NCBI RefSeq assembly: GCF_040581485.1
Contig: NC_090129.1
Span: 5,380,501 to 5,444,500, forward strand
Reading direction: 5' to 3'
Length of the DNA: 64,000 bases
Source: Linepithema humile
Taxonomy: Eukaryota > Arthropoda > Insecta > Hymenoptera > Formicidae
Part shown: positions 38,233 to 51,068 of the stretch, piece by piece
How positions within the stretch are numbered: position 1 is the first letter of the stretch
How the letters are laid out: each line of letters starts with the position of its first letter
The notes under the pieces: generated by a model
Database searches by the model: none
What the model was told of the DNA's origin: nothing
What the model saw: only the letters and a program-made list of their open reading frames with translations
Position numbers and translations under genes: made by a program

Positions 38233-38899
38233 ATCCCACCCTCGATATTGCTTTCTGCCCGAGGTTATATACAAGTACGTATACGTGTATAGATCTTTTT
38301 CCGGCGTTACCATCACTCGGACATGGATTTCAAAAAAGGGGAAACATCGTTCAAGAAAGGCACGAGATAAGGAAATCCACACGGACGTACACTATGCGGT
38401 ATTCAGGCAGACACGCACCATAAATCCGCTTGTAGCGCAAGTGGTTTTTATCGCGTAGAATCTACACGATCGACACTGGAGATCGATATAAATTTGATTG
38501 ATTGCGCGGATGATTGCAACATTGTGATCGCGGTTTTACGAAGCTGGAAAGTAAGGTAGTAGTGTACATCAGACACACAAGAAATAAACTTTTTTTTTTT
38601 TTTCTATTAACGTTGTAATGCGTAATACGCGATGTTAATAGAAAAACGTGGAAATTATTATAACTATTCGAACGATGGATTTAAATATTCAAATATCACG
38701 GAACATGTTACGGAAAACGGAGGACGGCAGTCTGCCGGCGAGTTACGAAAGATGAGGATAAGCTTATTGAAGTTGCAGCAAGTTAGACATCCGAGAGTCC
38801 GAGTTGAAAGACCGTTCCTTTCTTGCGGTTTAACGCGTCCGTCTGTTCATGAATTCTTGAAACTGCTACAAGTACGGTAGACGAGATCCGGTTTTGAGC

Positions 38900-41800
38900 G
38901 GTTTCGACGGACCGCGTGCAGAAAGCTAATTATCTTATTATTATTTTAGTAAACGTTAATGTGGTCGCTTGCGGTTAATAGCGCTTAGTTAATAGATGCG
39001 CAAAATTAAAATAAGTAACGTCGAAAAAATATGTTGAACTCAAAATTTATAACAAAATGAACATTAGAGGAGGAATTTGAATATAAATTCTCGATTTATC
39101 TATTTATTTGATAAATTGTGAATACAAAATATTTTTGCTCGTAACTTTATGCCAGATTTCATTTCTTCTTAATGTATTTTAAGTTCATATTTTTCTTCTT
39201 ATTCATCTGTTTAAAAATTTGCATATACTTGGAAGGAACATGGTCAACAAAAAGTGTTGACAGATAGATTCTTTCATCTTTGAACCGCAAGGGATTTTGA
39301 TTTGTTTCCTTTGATATCTGACTTTGATTGGCACAAAAAAACTGATTGCAAACGGAAGCAAAGAAGCAAAATCGATCCACACTGTGGAATTTTGGGCTGT
39401 TTTTGAACGAATTTGTTAAAGTACCTTTACATTGTGTCAGTTCATTTTTTACTCACAGTATCGTCTAAAGTTACTTTGGTGTTTTTAATTCGTTAAATCT
39501 CTTTTTTATAAAAATTATTTTAATAATGTCGATTCAGAAAATAAATACATTAAGATACATTTTAATATTTGTGAAAAAAAAGAGTCATCTAAATAAAAAT
39601 AAAATTCTACAGCTCTTTGGTTCCTATAACATTTACAATTACAATTGAAAAATGGTACTGTTCATAGGTAATGGAAAAAATCGCGCGCACCACCGACAGC
39701 GCGTGTGATTGTAGTTAATGGGAATATCCCGGGGCACTTCGATTTCCAGTATTAATTGGGAAAGCTATACCCTGCATTTTCACGTATTATCCGGTAGAAA
39801 AGCGCGCAGTCTCTCTTGCGGAATTTTTTTCTCGCCATTAGCCTGAAGCTAATTACACCTTTAGTCGACGAGCAAAATTGCGTTTCGTATAAATTAAAAT
39901 GGCTGCGCGTGGTCGCGACGGCAAGATATTTTTTGAACGTAATAAAGAGAAATAATAAAACGCCGGTTCAGTTCAATGAACGCATAAAAATAATAGTCCG
40001 TTAGGCACCAGTGTGTTTATTTCATTAATGTGAATGCAGCGAAAAGCTAATGCGCGTCTTCCATTCCGTACAAATGTATAACGAAATAAACTTTGAAAAA
40101 TTTAACGTAACGTAACAACTTTGTTCAATAATTATTCGATAAATAAATAGCGTGCCAGCAAAATTCTGAATTAATCCGTTGAAATAAGTAAATCCGTATA
40201 CATTTATCAGCTTGCATTTTGGTTTTATCTGTAAAATTAATTATTGTTTGGAAAACGCTAATTTATCATTGGTTGAGAATCGAGCAGATGTATCTGTAAT
40301 CACTTTTTTAAATAGCAAAAATTTTATTGAATTAAATAATTGATAGCAATAATTATTAAATTTCTTTTTATTACAATTAATACACGTATAATATAAAAGA
40401 ATTTTCTTTCATATAATCGCATTATTAATGTGTTATTTCATATGAGTTATTTTATAAACTATTGCGTATTTCGACGTAATATCGCAATATACCATAAAAT
40501 AATTGCTAGCAAAATTATTAATTTTTTAATCAATTATATAAAATATTCAAAAAGTATATTAACAATTAAATTGCCTTTTTAAAGGCTGTATTAAATAATG
40601 GTAAAAGTGCTTTTATATGTTCTTTATTTAAACGTAATTAAATACGAATGTATTTTTCAATTACGCTATAATGTTCTAAGCCATTTTTTTAATGCTGAGT
40701 ATGAAAACTGTAATTAAAAAATATATATATAACGCGCCTTGTCTTAAATATTTGTTTAGTTTCTACCTTCTTGCCAAAGAATAATCGTGTACATTTATCA
40801 ACGACTCATCCGGCAGTTATCAACGCTATAAATATATTTATTTCATAAACTGTTCGAGATCGTAAGTCGTTCGATTAACTTCCTTATCCCCGTCCTCCAA
40901 AATAATTGCTTATCAACGAGACTGCTTATCTGGCCGCCGTCGGAGGCAATTATCGTTGCATCGCTGATATACTTAACATGCGATCAGCCTATTCGAATTG
41001 ATCAACCTAGAAACGATCGACGATCCGCGCGTAATGCCCGAGAACAGTCCGCGTGTTATTGCACAGCGCGATCGTGTGGGTGTGTACACGCACAAATACT
41101 CTTTTTTTTCCTCTCGATCAATTAAAATTGAATATTACGCCGAGCAAACGCAACGACACCTGCGCAAATCTACATACTGGATCGACGAGTGCCAGGCCTG
41201 TCTTTGCATCAAGCTAATATCAGCACGTCGCGTATAGTGCGGTGTGCAAGGTTTCAAATCGACCGACCTTGTGTCACGCCTTTTCGATTGAAGAATCGGA
41301 AGAATCGCCGACGTTGGCGTGCTAAGAATCACGTAAAGTTCCATATATAGAACCGAGAGTAAATGGAAGATCTTTTAATCTCGCCATTTTCTGAATTGTG
41401 AGTTATCGTGTCGTGTTGAGGTACAGCTATCAGAGATTGTTATGCACAGCGTGCACTTCTTATTGATTCGCAAATATATATTTTTTATAAAAAAAATTAA
41501 TACTAAACTTGTAGATGAATTTGTAGCTACAGAAAAAGAATTCTTTATGTAAGTAAAGTTATTTTAAAAAATCTCGGAGATTCTTGCTCAACAACTAATA
41601 ACATTTCTATTATAGTATTACAGGTTTCAATTATACTAGATTTCGATTAACAATAATGCATAGGATAACTATGTTGTTATGTGTGCGACTCGACCAAATT
41701 ATCTATAATGAACCGGAGATTGAGAAAGAGTTGAATGGCGGCGTTGCCTTAGAACCGAACCGTGCAGACAAGTTTGTTCGCCTACACGAGCGTCTATCAA

Positions 41801-42000
41801 TAGCTTCTTTCGTCAGGTCCATCATTACGAGTTGTGAATTATGCGCTGAGCATGTCTGTGGATCGAAAAATCGAGTGCTAGCACGAAGTCGCACTTACGG
41901 AAAGGACATCGGAAGAAGTGATATTATCGGTGATAATCTATCGACACAAAAGATTACTTACGTAACATTTATGCGAGACAATTTATTTGTTGCATATCAA
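38900..42000. other. very AT-rich stretch
   Basis: No supported gene. 40.0-40.8 kb is nearly pure A and T with short homopolymers. Frames of up to 120 codons near 41.0-42.0 kb have no recognised domain. Confidence 0.5.
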
Positions 42001-42044
42001 ACGGCTTCGCGCGTTTAACGTCTAAAAATTTCAACAAAAAATGT

Positions 42045-42123
42045 AAAGAAATATTCTAGCGAAAGTAGTTTCACAATAATGTATACTTAAAAAATGCATT
42101 ATATCGTTCGAATTAGCAAAAAT
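42045..42123. repeat. degenerate tandem duplication C, copy 1
   Basis: This copy aligns with 42261-42340 with small gaps. They share ATATTC-AGCGAAA, TTCAC-AATAAT and a GTT-GAATT block in the same order. Confidence 0.65.
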
Positions 42124-42260
42124 GGATATATTATGACATTTTGTTGAATTAAAAAAAACATTGGATACGAACATTACTATTTCTCATATATTTTTTTTAT
42201 GTACAGCAATAAATCAAACGTTAATACTTTATTTCTTTGACTTCTGGAAAGAAGAAAGCA

Positions 42261-42340
42261 AAAGAAACATATTCCAGCGAAAATGACTTCACAAATAATC
42301 GAATATTTAGCATATTGCGTTAGAATTTTTTCAAAAAGCA
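42261..42340. repeat. degenerate tandem duplication C, copy 2
   Basis: Partner of 42045-42123, about 216 bases further on. The similarity is best in the first 50 bases. Confidence 0.65.
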
Positions 42341-43301
42341 CAATTCTTATCAGTCAATGTTATTCTAAATTTCTAGAATTTTGTTTTCTTTCCATTTTTT
42401 GCATAAGACTAGTTTTCTAGAAACATAGGTGCATTGCAATTAAAAATGTGCTGTTTATAAAAACGTGAAGAAATTAATTGATGGATAAATTATTGTGATG
42501 TGAAATCTGCGTGATTATATAGACGAGTGACATTTATGCATGCTCTTCTTATAGCGCTGTACATCAATAATTTATCAAGGCATTGATACATTCGGATCGA
42601 ATTTTTTTCAACATCGTAATGACATTTAATAGCTAATCTCTCGTATATCTTTCATCAATTAATTACGATTTATTTATTTCCAAAACGATTATACAACGTT
42701 TCACTATGATCAATTAACTGTCCGGAAATTGCGCGTCTTCGAGCGATATAAATCTGTGTGAGATGTCTATTGGTCTCGTTCGAGATATCGATGTAATAAT
42801 TAAATGTCATAAGTGATAAAGAAATGGTTGTGTGAAGGCCGCTAATTGTCAGAAAATGTTAAATCTAAAATACGTTTTATAAGAAAAATATTACGTAAAG
42901 TAATAAAATAAAGCCAAGTGTACGTCTGTACAGTAATGTGAGCTAACTACAATTTTCATTATGAGGACAACGATCTCACGAAAGCATATTTCTCTTTCTT
43001 CGGAAGGCAGGGGACGATTTCAAAAGCAACGGGCGAAACTTTGGCTATAGAAAAAATTCGGCAAGACTTCCACATTTCCGTTTCCGTAAGGTCATTGACT
43101 TCGATTGTCACGGACAATAGGAAGCGCGTGGCATTTTCGTTGCATAGTGGCGGGTTCAATGCGCTCTTGCATTCTACGTTACATACCACCTGTAGGGAGG
43201 TCATGCGCTTATGCGTCGAGCGTATCGCGGAACCATGTGCTCTGAAAATTGACGGTGTTTTCGCGGGAGCATCAATTACGTGACTATGGAAGACTGAGCT
43301 A

Positions 43302-43338
43302 GGTGGGGGAGGGGGAGGGGGAGGGGGGAGGGAGGGCG
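43302..43338 (+). repeat. G-rich purine repeat (GGGGGA)n
   Basis: Five or more tracts of at least three G separated by single A. This is a good G-quadruplex motif on the + strand. The polyproline open frame on the - strand is a by-product. Confidence 0.9.
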
Positions 43339-43699
43339 GAAAATGGTTGTACGACGTGTTTGTATGACCGCGCGCACGGACGCGCGTGTGTCTGCATGCG
43401 TGTACCCGGTGATCGAAATCAACCGTGCTCGAAGCTTGCGACATACGGTTCCCCGGAGTCATTGACACCGAGAGAGTCGCTATGGAGTTCAATTGGATGC
43501 CCCTGTGATTTTAGACTCGCCGTTGATTTACGGATTGCGCCGAGAGAAAGGCGATTCGCATCGCATTCGGATTCGCAACGTAAGGCACAGGGTAAGCGGA
43601 GATTATTCGAGACTGTTCGATTACGTTCTTGGACGCGCTGTATGAAATTAATGAATTGGTTCTTGGAAATTAACAAACGCAAATAATTAATTGAATTAA

Positions 43700-46480
43700 T
43701 CGATTGAATAATTTTGGCACGTAATTGGTCTATAATGTAATTAAGATATCGATCTCTCGTCACACTATTAGTATATTATTGATGGTGCCAGGAAAAGTGT
43801 TTTCAAACTCCAGAAAAGTTTCATAATATAATTTTTAACGCTCTCTAACTTAGAGTCGTGTAAGAACTTTTAATATTTTCGATCTTACAGCTACAATAAT
43901 TGTTAAAGTTGGCACCAAAGACTTTTATGTTAAGCTTTCAATAATATGTCAAATTTTTGTCACGTTGATTCATCGTACAACCATGAATCGCAAATCGCAT
44001 GGTCCATAAAAGATCTTGTTACAAATAAGATATTTTATATCAGGCTACTATTGAAAAGAAGAAGAAAAATATACAATATACAAATATACAAATATATAAA
44101 CAATTTTATCTTAACGAAAATTAACTGAAAAGAGTATTTTATAACCACTTTTCACAATTTATCCTTTGTATTAAGATCCAAATTAGCAATGTGAATTGTA
44201 CATAGAGCTTATTTATTCGTGGATTTTTATAAAAGATAACTTTTATTCAAATCTCAATCAAAATAAATCTCTTAAATCGATAATTCAACAATACGTGCAT
44301 TCTGTAATGCACATAATCACTGCTTACATAATGATTGCACTTACACGATAACCTCATTCATTATGAAACATAACACTCTTCAGCGCAACATCTGCTATCG
44401 ATAATGGGTAGACTGTTAAACATAACTATCCGCAATCAGCGTGGAATTCGCATTACGCATCGCGGCAACCAAGATTCCCAACGACTTATCCCGCAATCAA
44501 GACGCTTTTCATAGATACTCGTCAGTCTTTGAACTGACAAACAGAACGATCTTCTCTATTCCCATCTATGACGTCGTTCAAAGTCATTAGCGATCATTTA
44601 ACGAAAGTCTGACGGTCTCTGTGTTCTCTGCGCTATATATTTTTAAACTGTCCATATGGGATCTGTTTCTTTGAAATTTTACTTTTCTAAAAAAAAATTA
44701 ATGCGGAACGACTCGTGATAAAAAAAGACTGTAGTATATAAAAATAGCGTTGCAACACTAAATTGCCGAAGTTAAAACGAATTAAAACGTTAATTCGCGC
44801 CAACGAAACTCAACGTTGTATTGCGATCCTCTACACGATCGTGAGACTAAGCAGTGTTTTGCGATACGAGATACGACACTTGCACCTAAAATACTGCGGA
44901 TAATACATCATCCTCTTCTGACCTCGGTGATCGTGCAATTCTCAAGAGAACGGTTCGTCACTTTGTCAAAATTTTGGCAAAGTACGTCGCTATCGCAAGT
45001 AATCACTGTCATTAAAATATCTTTGTGCCACTCGCTCTAGACTGCTCTAGAACGACAAGATCGATAGCGCGCAGGTTTACTCGTGTTTTCATCGCCTGTA
45101 AACTTTCCGATGCACAAGTGATTTATTTATAGATAAATGTATAGGCATGTCGCGGTTTATTGTGCGGCAACCATGCAGAGCTATCACTTTTTGTTACGTA
45201 TAATATTAACCAACGTATCATAAAAAAATCGCTGTCTGTATTAAGCAACGTCCTCGATTTACGATATCATATATCGATATTCGATCCTATTAACGACTGC
45301 GTTTGAAATCCACGCGCACGCATTTTTACGCATCGCCGCGTAAGAAAACAAAAAAAAAGCTGCCATTGAATGACGACTTCCGATGCATCATATGGTGTCG
45401 AACGGAGTCACGCGTCAATACAGAATGTTATCTAACATGTGCGATATTATTGCGCTCACTTGATACTTAAAATACGCGTGCGTACATACGTGCCGGTAAA
45501 AAGCGAGTACAAATGCTTTCACGCGGAGGGCAATGAGCTTTATGTTGAAAAGTGCAAACACGCCACGACCGTATGCGCCCTTTACGCCTTTTTAAAGTAA
45601 TGATCACTGTTATTTCTGCAATTGTTCGACGAAAGGACGATAACCTTTACTACGCTTACGAAGTGTACTGAATGCTGGCCGTTGACATGCCGGGCTATTT
45701 CATGCCATCGTCCATTGTAATTTATCGACCACATATTATTTCAATAAATAATTGATAATTAATTTGTTTAAATGAAAACATTTTCCTATAGAATTTTCAT
45801 TTAAAATTCTTTATATGTCAATTTCTCTAAATTATTATTTGCAGAATAGTTCTTAATCCAACAAAAATGATAACGTAATATTTGCAGTGAATATATATAA
45901 AATAAATAATTCGAAATTTACAAGATTTAACATTTCTCTATGCCTTTCAAAATCTTCACATCTTTCGGATAACATTATAGTTGTTTTAATTTATATTTTG
46001 TTCTAATTAAATTTTTTTTGTTATAAACTTAAAATTGTATTATACATACAAATGTATAGCAGTATGTGAGATCGAGTTGTATATATTCATACTATTTTTT
46101 AATACACTTCAAATATTTATATATTTTACTTAATGATTTTATGTGTATAATATATCTCATGCACACCAATGCGAGACAAATGTAACTATTAGTAACACAT
46201 AAGTTGAAAGAGAAATGCCCGGCAAAAATCTACGTATCATAAATATTGCATTATAATTGATAAAAATTTTTCCATAAAATTTAATAAAGAGGTAAAATGC
46301 TATATTTAACAAACAAAATCAGCAAATTATCATCTAGCTACGACACTTTGCACACCGTTATACGTCTTGTAATGAATGAAGAAGGTCCGATAAGTTTGCT
46401 GTGTCGATCTGAGATCGTAACTAGTCTTCGACCCTATTAAGAAGGAAGAACATTCCCAAACCAACCCTCTTTAACCCTCA
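43700..46480. other. AT-rich noncoding stretch
   Basis: No exon with matched splice sites and no RNA gene was recognised. Confidence 0.5.
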
Positions 46481-46489
46481 CCACCCCCC

Positions 46490-46620
46490 GAGGAGTTTGC
46501 GCGTGACTGTTTAACGATCCGCGGCCATCTTGAACGCACGGCGTCGGCGTCGGCGTCGGCGTCGACGTCGCTCGTCACGTCACCCAACGAGGTTGCGGGT
46601 TCTCCGGAAACTGCAAAGGA
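46490..46620. promoter_or_regulatory. YY1-like site with GCGTCG repeat, candidate promoter
   Basis: GCGGCCATCTTG at 46521-46532 is a near-perfect YY1/Pho site (core CAAGATGGCCGC on -). It is followed at once by a (GCGTCG)-type hexamer repeat (46541-46569), then GTCACGTCACCC. The repeat makes a poly-arginine frame on + that starts with TTG and is not credible as a gene. YY1 sites of this form are common at transcription starts. Confidence 0.35.
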
Positions 46621-47979
46621 AACCCTCGTTCTTATCATTTACGATAGATGGCAATGTTGGTTCTTATCCGGTTTTCCAAGAATTCGCTGGGGATAAAATA
46701 AACCTAAGCTTCACCACTCTCTCTCAAAATTTTCCAACATTTTAGAATTCCAACTACATCTTCAAGTTGAATCTGCTGAATGGTATGTTTTGATATACTT
46801 GTTTATGTAAAAAATTACTATAAATTTTTCAAAAAGGATCTGGTCAAGTTACGATTGGATATGCTAATTCCTGTTTTTTTTCAAAATTCTAGGATTAGTG
46901 ATTTAAAATTTCTATAAATAAAGTAACATCCTCAATAGAATTGAGAGGTTTTGCAAGTGCAAAAAAAATATATAATAGTGATAAGTTCTGATTTATAATT
47001 TACATAATAAATTATAGAAGAATGTATATTAATTTCTTTTTAATCTTGCAATCAATTTGATAAATTCTTACTTTTGCCATTATTTATAATATTAATATTA
47101 ATAAAATTCAAAGATTCCTTAGCTGAAATAGTTAGAGAAGAGGTAAATGAGGGTAAATAGTATATATAACGTGATTAGATTGTTCCGTGCAAGCATTTTC
47201 CGCGGTCGAATTACGGAACTTTAATACACACCAGGTATTTTGGTTAATCAAAGATTAAACGTGAAACGGAGATAACATTATTAAAGAGATCCCAAGCCGA
47301 TCTTAACGGCATGCTGTAATTTCAGCGATTCATTATCGTCGGCGGGATGCGAATGAAAGAGAGAGGGCAGGAGAAAGGAAAAGAGAGTCACGGTTGTTAC
47401 ACGGAGCGCATAAATGCCCCGACACGAGAGGCATGAAGGGCGCCTCCTTGCGTTTATCGATCTAATTGTCGGAGGACTTAATTGCGGGGGATGAGAGGCG
47501 ACCTTGAGGAGGGTCGCCGCCGCTACCACCACCTCCGCTGAAGTTCGAGCATCCTGGGACTTCCGTGAGAGGAGGTAATTACGGAAGTGACCTGCCCCAA
47601 CGAAATTCGCCTCCTTCCACGCAGACAGAGCACCTTGTTAATGAAGAAACCTCTACTGCACGTGTCTTGGTCCACGTGGAGTGGAAACCAGCATTTTTGT
47701 GCATCAACAATTATGTGCGTAAATTATTGAATTTTATTATACAGATATTTTTATAGCGAATACGCGGGGCAAAAGTAAATTAAGGCAACATTAATAACGT
47801 TAGTTAAATAAAAATAAATGGGGAGATAAAGATGCATGAAAAAATCGAATTAACAATTGTAATTGTATTGCAGTATAATTATTGAATTAATAAATTGGTT
47901 AAATGCAGTAGATATATAATTGATACATTATGCCGTAGACTAATTAAATATCAAGTAACTAATGCGGCTTCATACATCA

Positions 47980-48037
47980 TGAAATGATATATATTCTCAT
48001 CAGTAATGTATTACTGATGGAGCATGGATGCATTTCA
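47980..48037. repeat. 58-base hairpin with perfect 22-base palindromic core
   Basis: The core arms CATCAGTAAT (47998-48007) and ATTACTGATG (48010-48019) are perfect around GT. Outer arms TGAAATG (47980-47986) and CATTTCA (48031-48037) also pair, with 11 bases between inner and outer arms on each side. A further partial pairing is AATGCGGC (47961-47968) with GCTGCATT (48055-48062). It looks like a miniature inverted-repeat element or a structured RNA; neither is proven. Confidence 0.75.
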
Positions 48038-48839
48038 ATGTAACATTCACTATTGCTGCATTGTAATAATTTGATGGCACTGTGTTGGGAATTAAATCTT
48101 AATAAGTTTTGAAATGATAGCCAATCAGATATCAATAGACATTTAATGATGTAAGATATTATTATACGCTAATATCAAAATGTACATTTATATAATCGAG
48201 AGCTACATATCTTTTTTTTATTAATTCAACAATATATTAAAAATTGCGCGGCCTTAGAAACTATTAAAAATCTATTCAATCTTATTATACTGCATGTTAT
48301 TCATTTTGCATCTGTTTCTTGTAATTATTAGCAAGAAATTAAAAATGTGGAATTATTTTGATAATAATATTAATGTTCTAATTTTAAGTAAATTAATAAT
48401 ATGCCGAGAGTGTAGCGTTAACTACATTTAACAACAATATATTCAGGATATTAATTAGTAAAATATCGATATGAGTTGAAATATGTACATCGTGGCGACG
48501 GAAAGCGCGCAGAAAGGGCCGAGAGTTGGTAAGGACGAATAAGAAATAAGGACGGTTTCAATTCAAAAAGTCAGAGCAACTGCAGACGCGCCGGGAAAGA
48601 GAAATCTCTCGGCTCGTAACCGGTGTGTCTCCTTTGATGGGAAATCCGTGAAAAGTCGAGATTGAATTATCCTACCGTCGTCGCAGGGATAGAAGCGGAC
48701 GAAAGAGCAAAACGAGAGAAAAAGAACTACGGACGAGTAGACGGAAAGGGTAGATGCAAGAGTGGGCGGAGAAGAAGAAGCGAGACAGAGCGAAAGCGCT
48801 GCGCGGGAGGGAGGGAAAATGAGAGAAAATAAAATATAC

Positions 48840-48970
48840 CCCGGCCATTGGCGCGACTTCGTTTCGTACATTTTATTTGAGCCAATTGGATTTATTTATG
48901 CGGGTGGCCCAGGGTTGAGGCGCGCAAGAGGGTGTGCGAGGCGGAATGGCGCGCGGCCGGCAAAGGAGTT
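48840..48970. promoter_or_regulatory. CpG-rich block with CCAAT-type motifs
   Basis: GGCCATTGGCGC near 48843 (inverted CCAAT) and GAGCCAATTGG near 48880 are spaced about 40 bases apart. CpG-rich sequence with GCGCGCGGCCGGC follows at 48950-48962. A promoter is possible; no downstream gene was recognised. The frame from 48932 to 49369 on + (145 codons) has no known domain. Confidence 0.25.
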
Positions 48971-50375
48971 TCTCTCTTTTTCCCACCTTTCGCCACCCCA
49001 CCACGCCCTTTCGCTGTCCGGACTCCGCACTTTATTGTATATTTAATTCCTTGTTGTTTATCTCCGTCCCGTTCTCGTACCTCGTGCAGGTTTAAACAGA
49101 TATTTCAGTGGCAGAAGACTGCTGTAGAAAGAGACGGTAAAAAAGAGTGTGAACGAGAAGGAGAGACGAAAGAAAAAGGGGAAAAAAAGGACAATGAAAT
49201 CTTGCCGAAAGTGACATTATTGCTCTTTAAATTCCGCTTCTGCAGTTTCCGCCGAAGCTGTATTCCCGGTATGTTACAAAATTTGCAATTAATAGAACAG
49301 AGTTGTCTAATATTTAATACTGCGCTCATCAATTATTTAACAACAATAAAACGTTTGAAAAATCTATAGACGGTATAAATAAAAATTACGATAATAGATT
49401 GAAATGTGATAAGCATTGTATTTATAATTTTATCGTAGCAGCGCAACAAACTTTTTGTAAATGTAAAAAAAATACATTAAAAATTGATATAAAAATTAAA
49501 CAAATTTTTATATTTGAAAGTTATATTTATCGATTAATACGCTTGGTATTGCTCTCATACCTGTTGGCTACAGCAATATGGCATATACGTATATATTGGT
49601 AAACCAGGTATTATTTTATCAGGATATTCTGTGGTTATTCTACTCAAACAGCTAGATCAATTCAATAAATTCTGGTGAAATTGGTAGAACCAGTTGGATA
49701 CACAAATGCTAGCAGAATAGCTCGCTTCCGCTTTTGAAACCACGAGTGCCAATTTAGCCCGAGTCAACCTCACGCATTGTTAAACAATATAAATTTTTAT
49801 TTGCTACAACAAACTTCTAGCACAGATTGCATGTTACGGGAACATCGTATTTACAATAGAACTGTTGGTCAAAATAATGCTCACAACCATCTATGTATTT
49901 TCATCTTTTCCCTCATAACTGAATCGTCAGAAAAACAAAATCTGTAACGTTGGAAATTTAACGTTAAGAAGTTGTATATTATTGCAGCTTACATTAAATT
50001 TTTTAAACAAAGATTAAAGATATAATTTAAAGGTAATACTATTTTTCTCTGTTGAATTTTCGTAAATTTTTATCCGCTAAGCTTTCGGCAATATTTTGAT
50101 TTTTGCTTTAACCAAACGTCTTTGTTCGCGAAAGTCAATCGCAGCAGCACATCTTCTAAGAAAGAACGAATGCACAACGGTGGCACGACAGAAGAGCTAC
50201 CGGGGGTGAGGGAACTGGCTTACTTCCGGTTCGCCTATTCGCGCCACCATCCGGCACGAGCTGCATTCTCACGCTCATCTGCATACTCGGCTATACATCA
50301 ATATTCGGAGCGGCCGGAAAACGGGCCCCGCTTTGCATACTGGACCCCCCGCTCGTGTCATTTCTCCTCTCGCAG

Positions 50376-50459
50376 GGATCCCAGTGGGACATCGCGTGGC
50401 AGATCCTGAGAAAGGAGTCGCACAAAATATACACCCTGCGGATCACCGTCCAAGACTCC
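50376..50459 (+). CDS. probable internal coding exon, family not recognised
   Basis: An 84-base, 28-codon segment between a good acceptor (pyrimidine-rich TTTCTCCTCTCGCAG ending at 50375) and a good donor (GTACGT starting at 50460). In phase 0 the peptide is GSQWDIAWQILRKESHKI followed by YTLRITVQDS. Most third codon positions are G or C, unlike the AT-rich surroundings, which favours real coding. A possible next exon starts at 50931 after TATTATGTTTTGCAG; joined in phase 0 it would add KIAKTQ and a stop at 50949-50951. I do not recognise the family. The mix of tryptophans, charged residues and alternating beta-like residues suggests a folded domain. No upstream partner exon was identified. 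A chance open frame is possible because it is short. Confidence 0.5.
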
Positions 50460-50930
50460 GTACGTATCGATGAATTCACGAAAGAAACGAATCCAGTATC
50501 CACGCTCTCAAGAATTAAAGTAACGCGGAGTAGTCTTGAATATGCCAAATGGAGTGTAAACGCGTTTTGATCGCGTTTCCCGACTGCGCTATTCACGTCT
50601 TAAAACGTTCATTCATGAAAATTTTATTTGATTTTATCTATTATAAAATTTCAATTTATCAAAGGACTCGTAGATAAAAAACAAGAGAATTGTAAGCCTC
50701 AATCCCCGTCATTATTGTAAAATATTTATATTAATATTGTATAATAATCCTTTTTACGTATCTTTCAAGTTGTAGATTAAATCAATATTGATCGTTGAAA
50801 TTATAAGAGATGTATTTCAACAAATAAGAGCTGTAATTTAATGTATTTTAATTGCGGACATGTGATCGAGTCCTCGCGAAAGACCGACTCTTTCATCCTT
50901 CCTGATTATTATGTTTTGCAGAAGATCGCG

Positions 50931-51068
50931 AAGACACAGTGACGCGAGCGGTGCGTATCTGGAGGAAGGAATGTGGGTTGCGCAATTTAAATAATTCAGA
51001 AATGACCCTGACCCCGGTTAGGCCACGGGGTGACCTGCAGCCGGCGATTACAATCACAATGCACCGCC
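50931..51068 (+). other. possible terminal exon downstream of the 50376-50459 exon
   Basis: Sequence after a TGTTTTGCAG acceptor ending at 50930 starts AAGATCGCGAAGACACAGTG. Read in phase 0 it gives KIAKTQ then a stop, which would close the protein of the preceding candidate exon. Another frame gives 23 residues ending GMWVAQFK before a stop, and a third stays open to a GGTAAGAC donor-like site near 51080. The three readings cannot be separated from the sequence alone. Confidence 0.22.

Noticed and set aside
42959..43492. 177-codon - frame with polyproline
   Set aside because: The polyproline comes from the G-rich repeat and no domain is recognised. The opposite strand is also open.
46530..46745. 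Poly-arginine frame on +
   Set aside because: Starts at TTG and is driven by the GCGTCG repeat.
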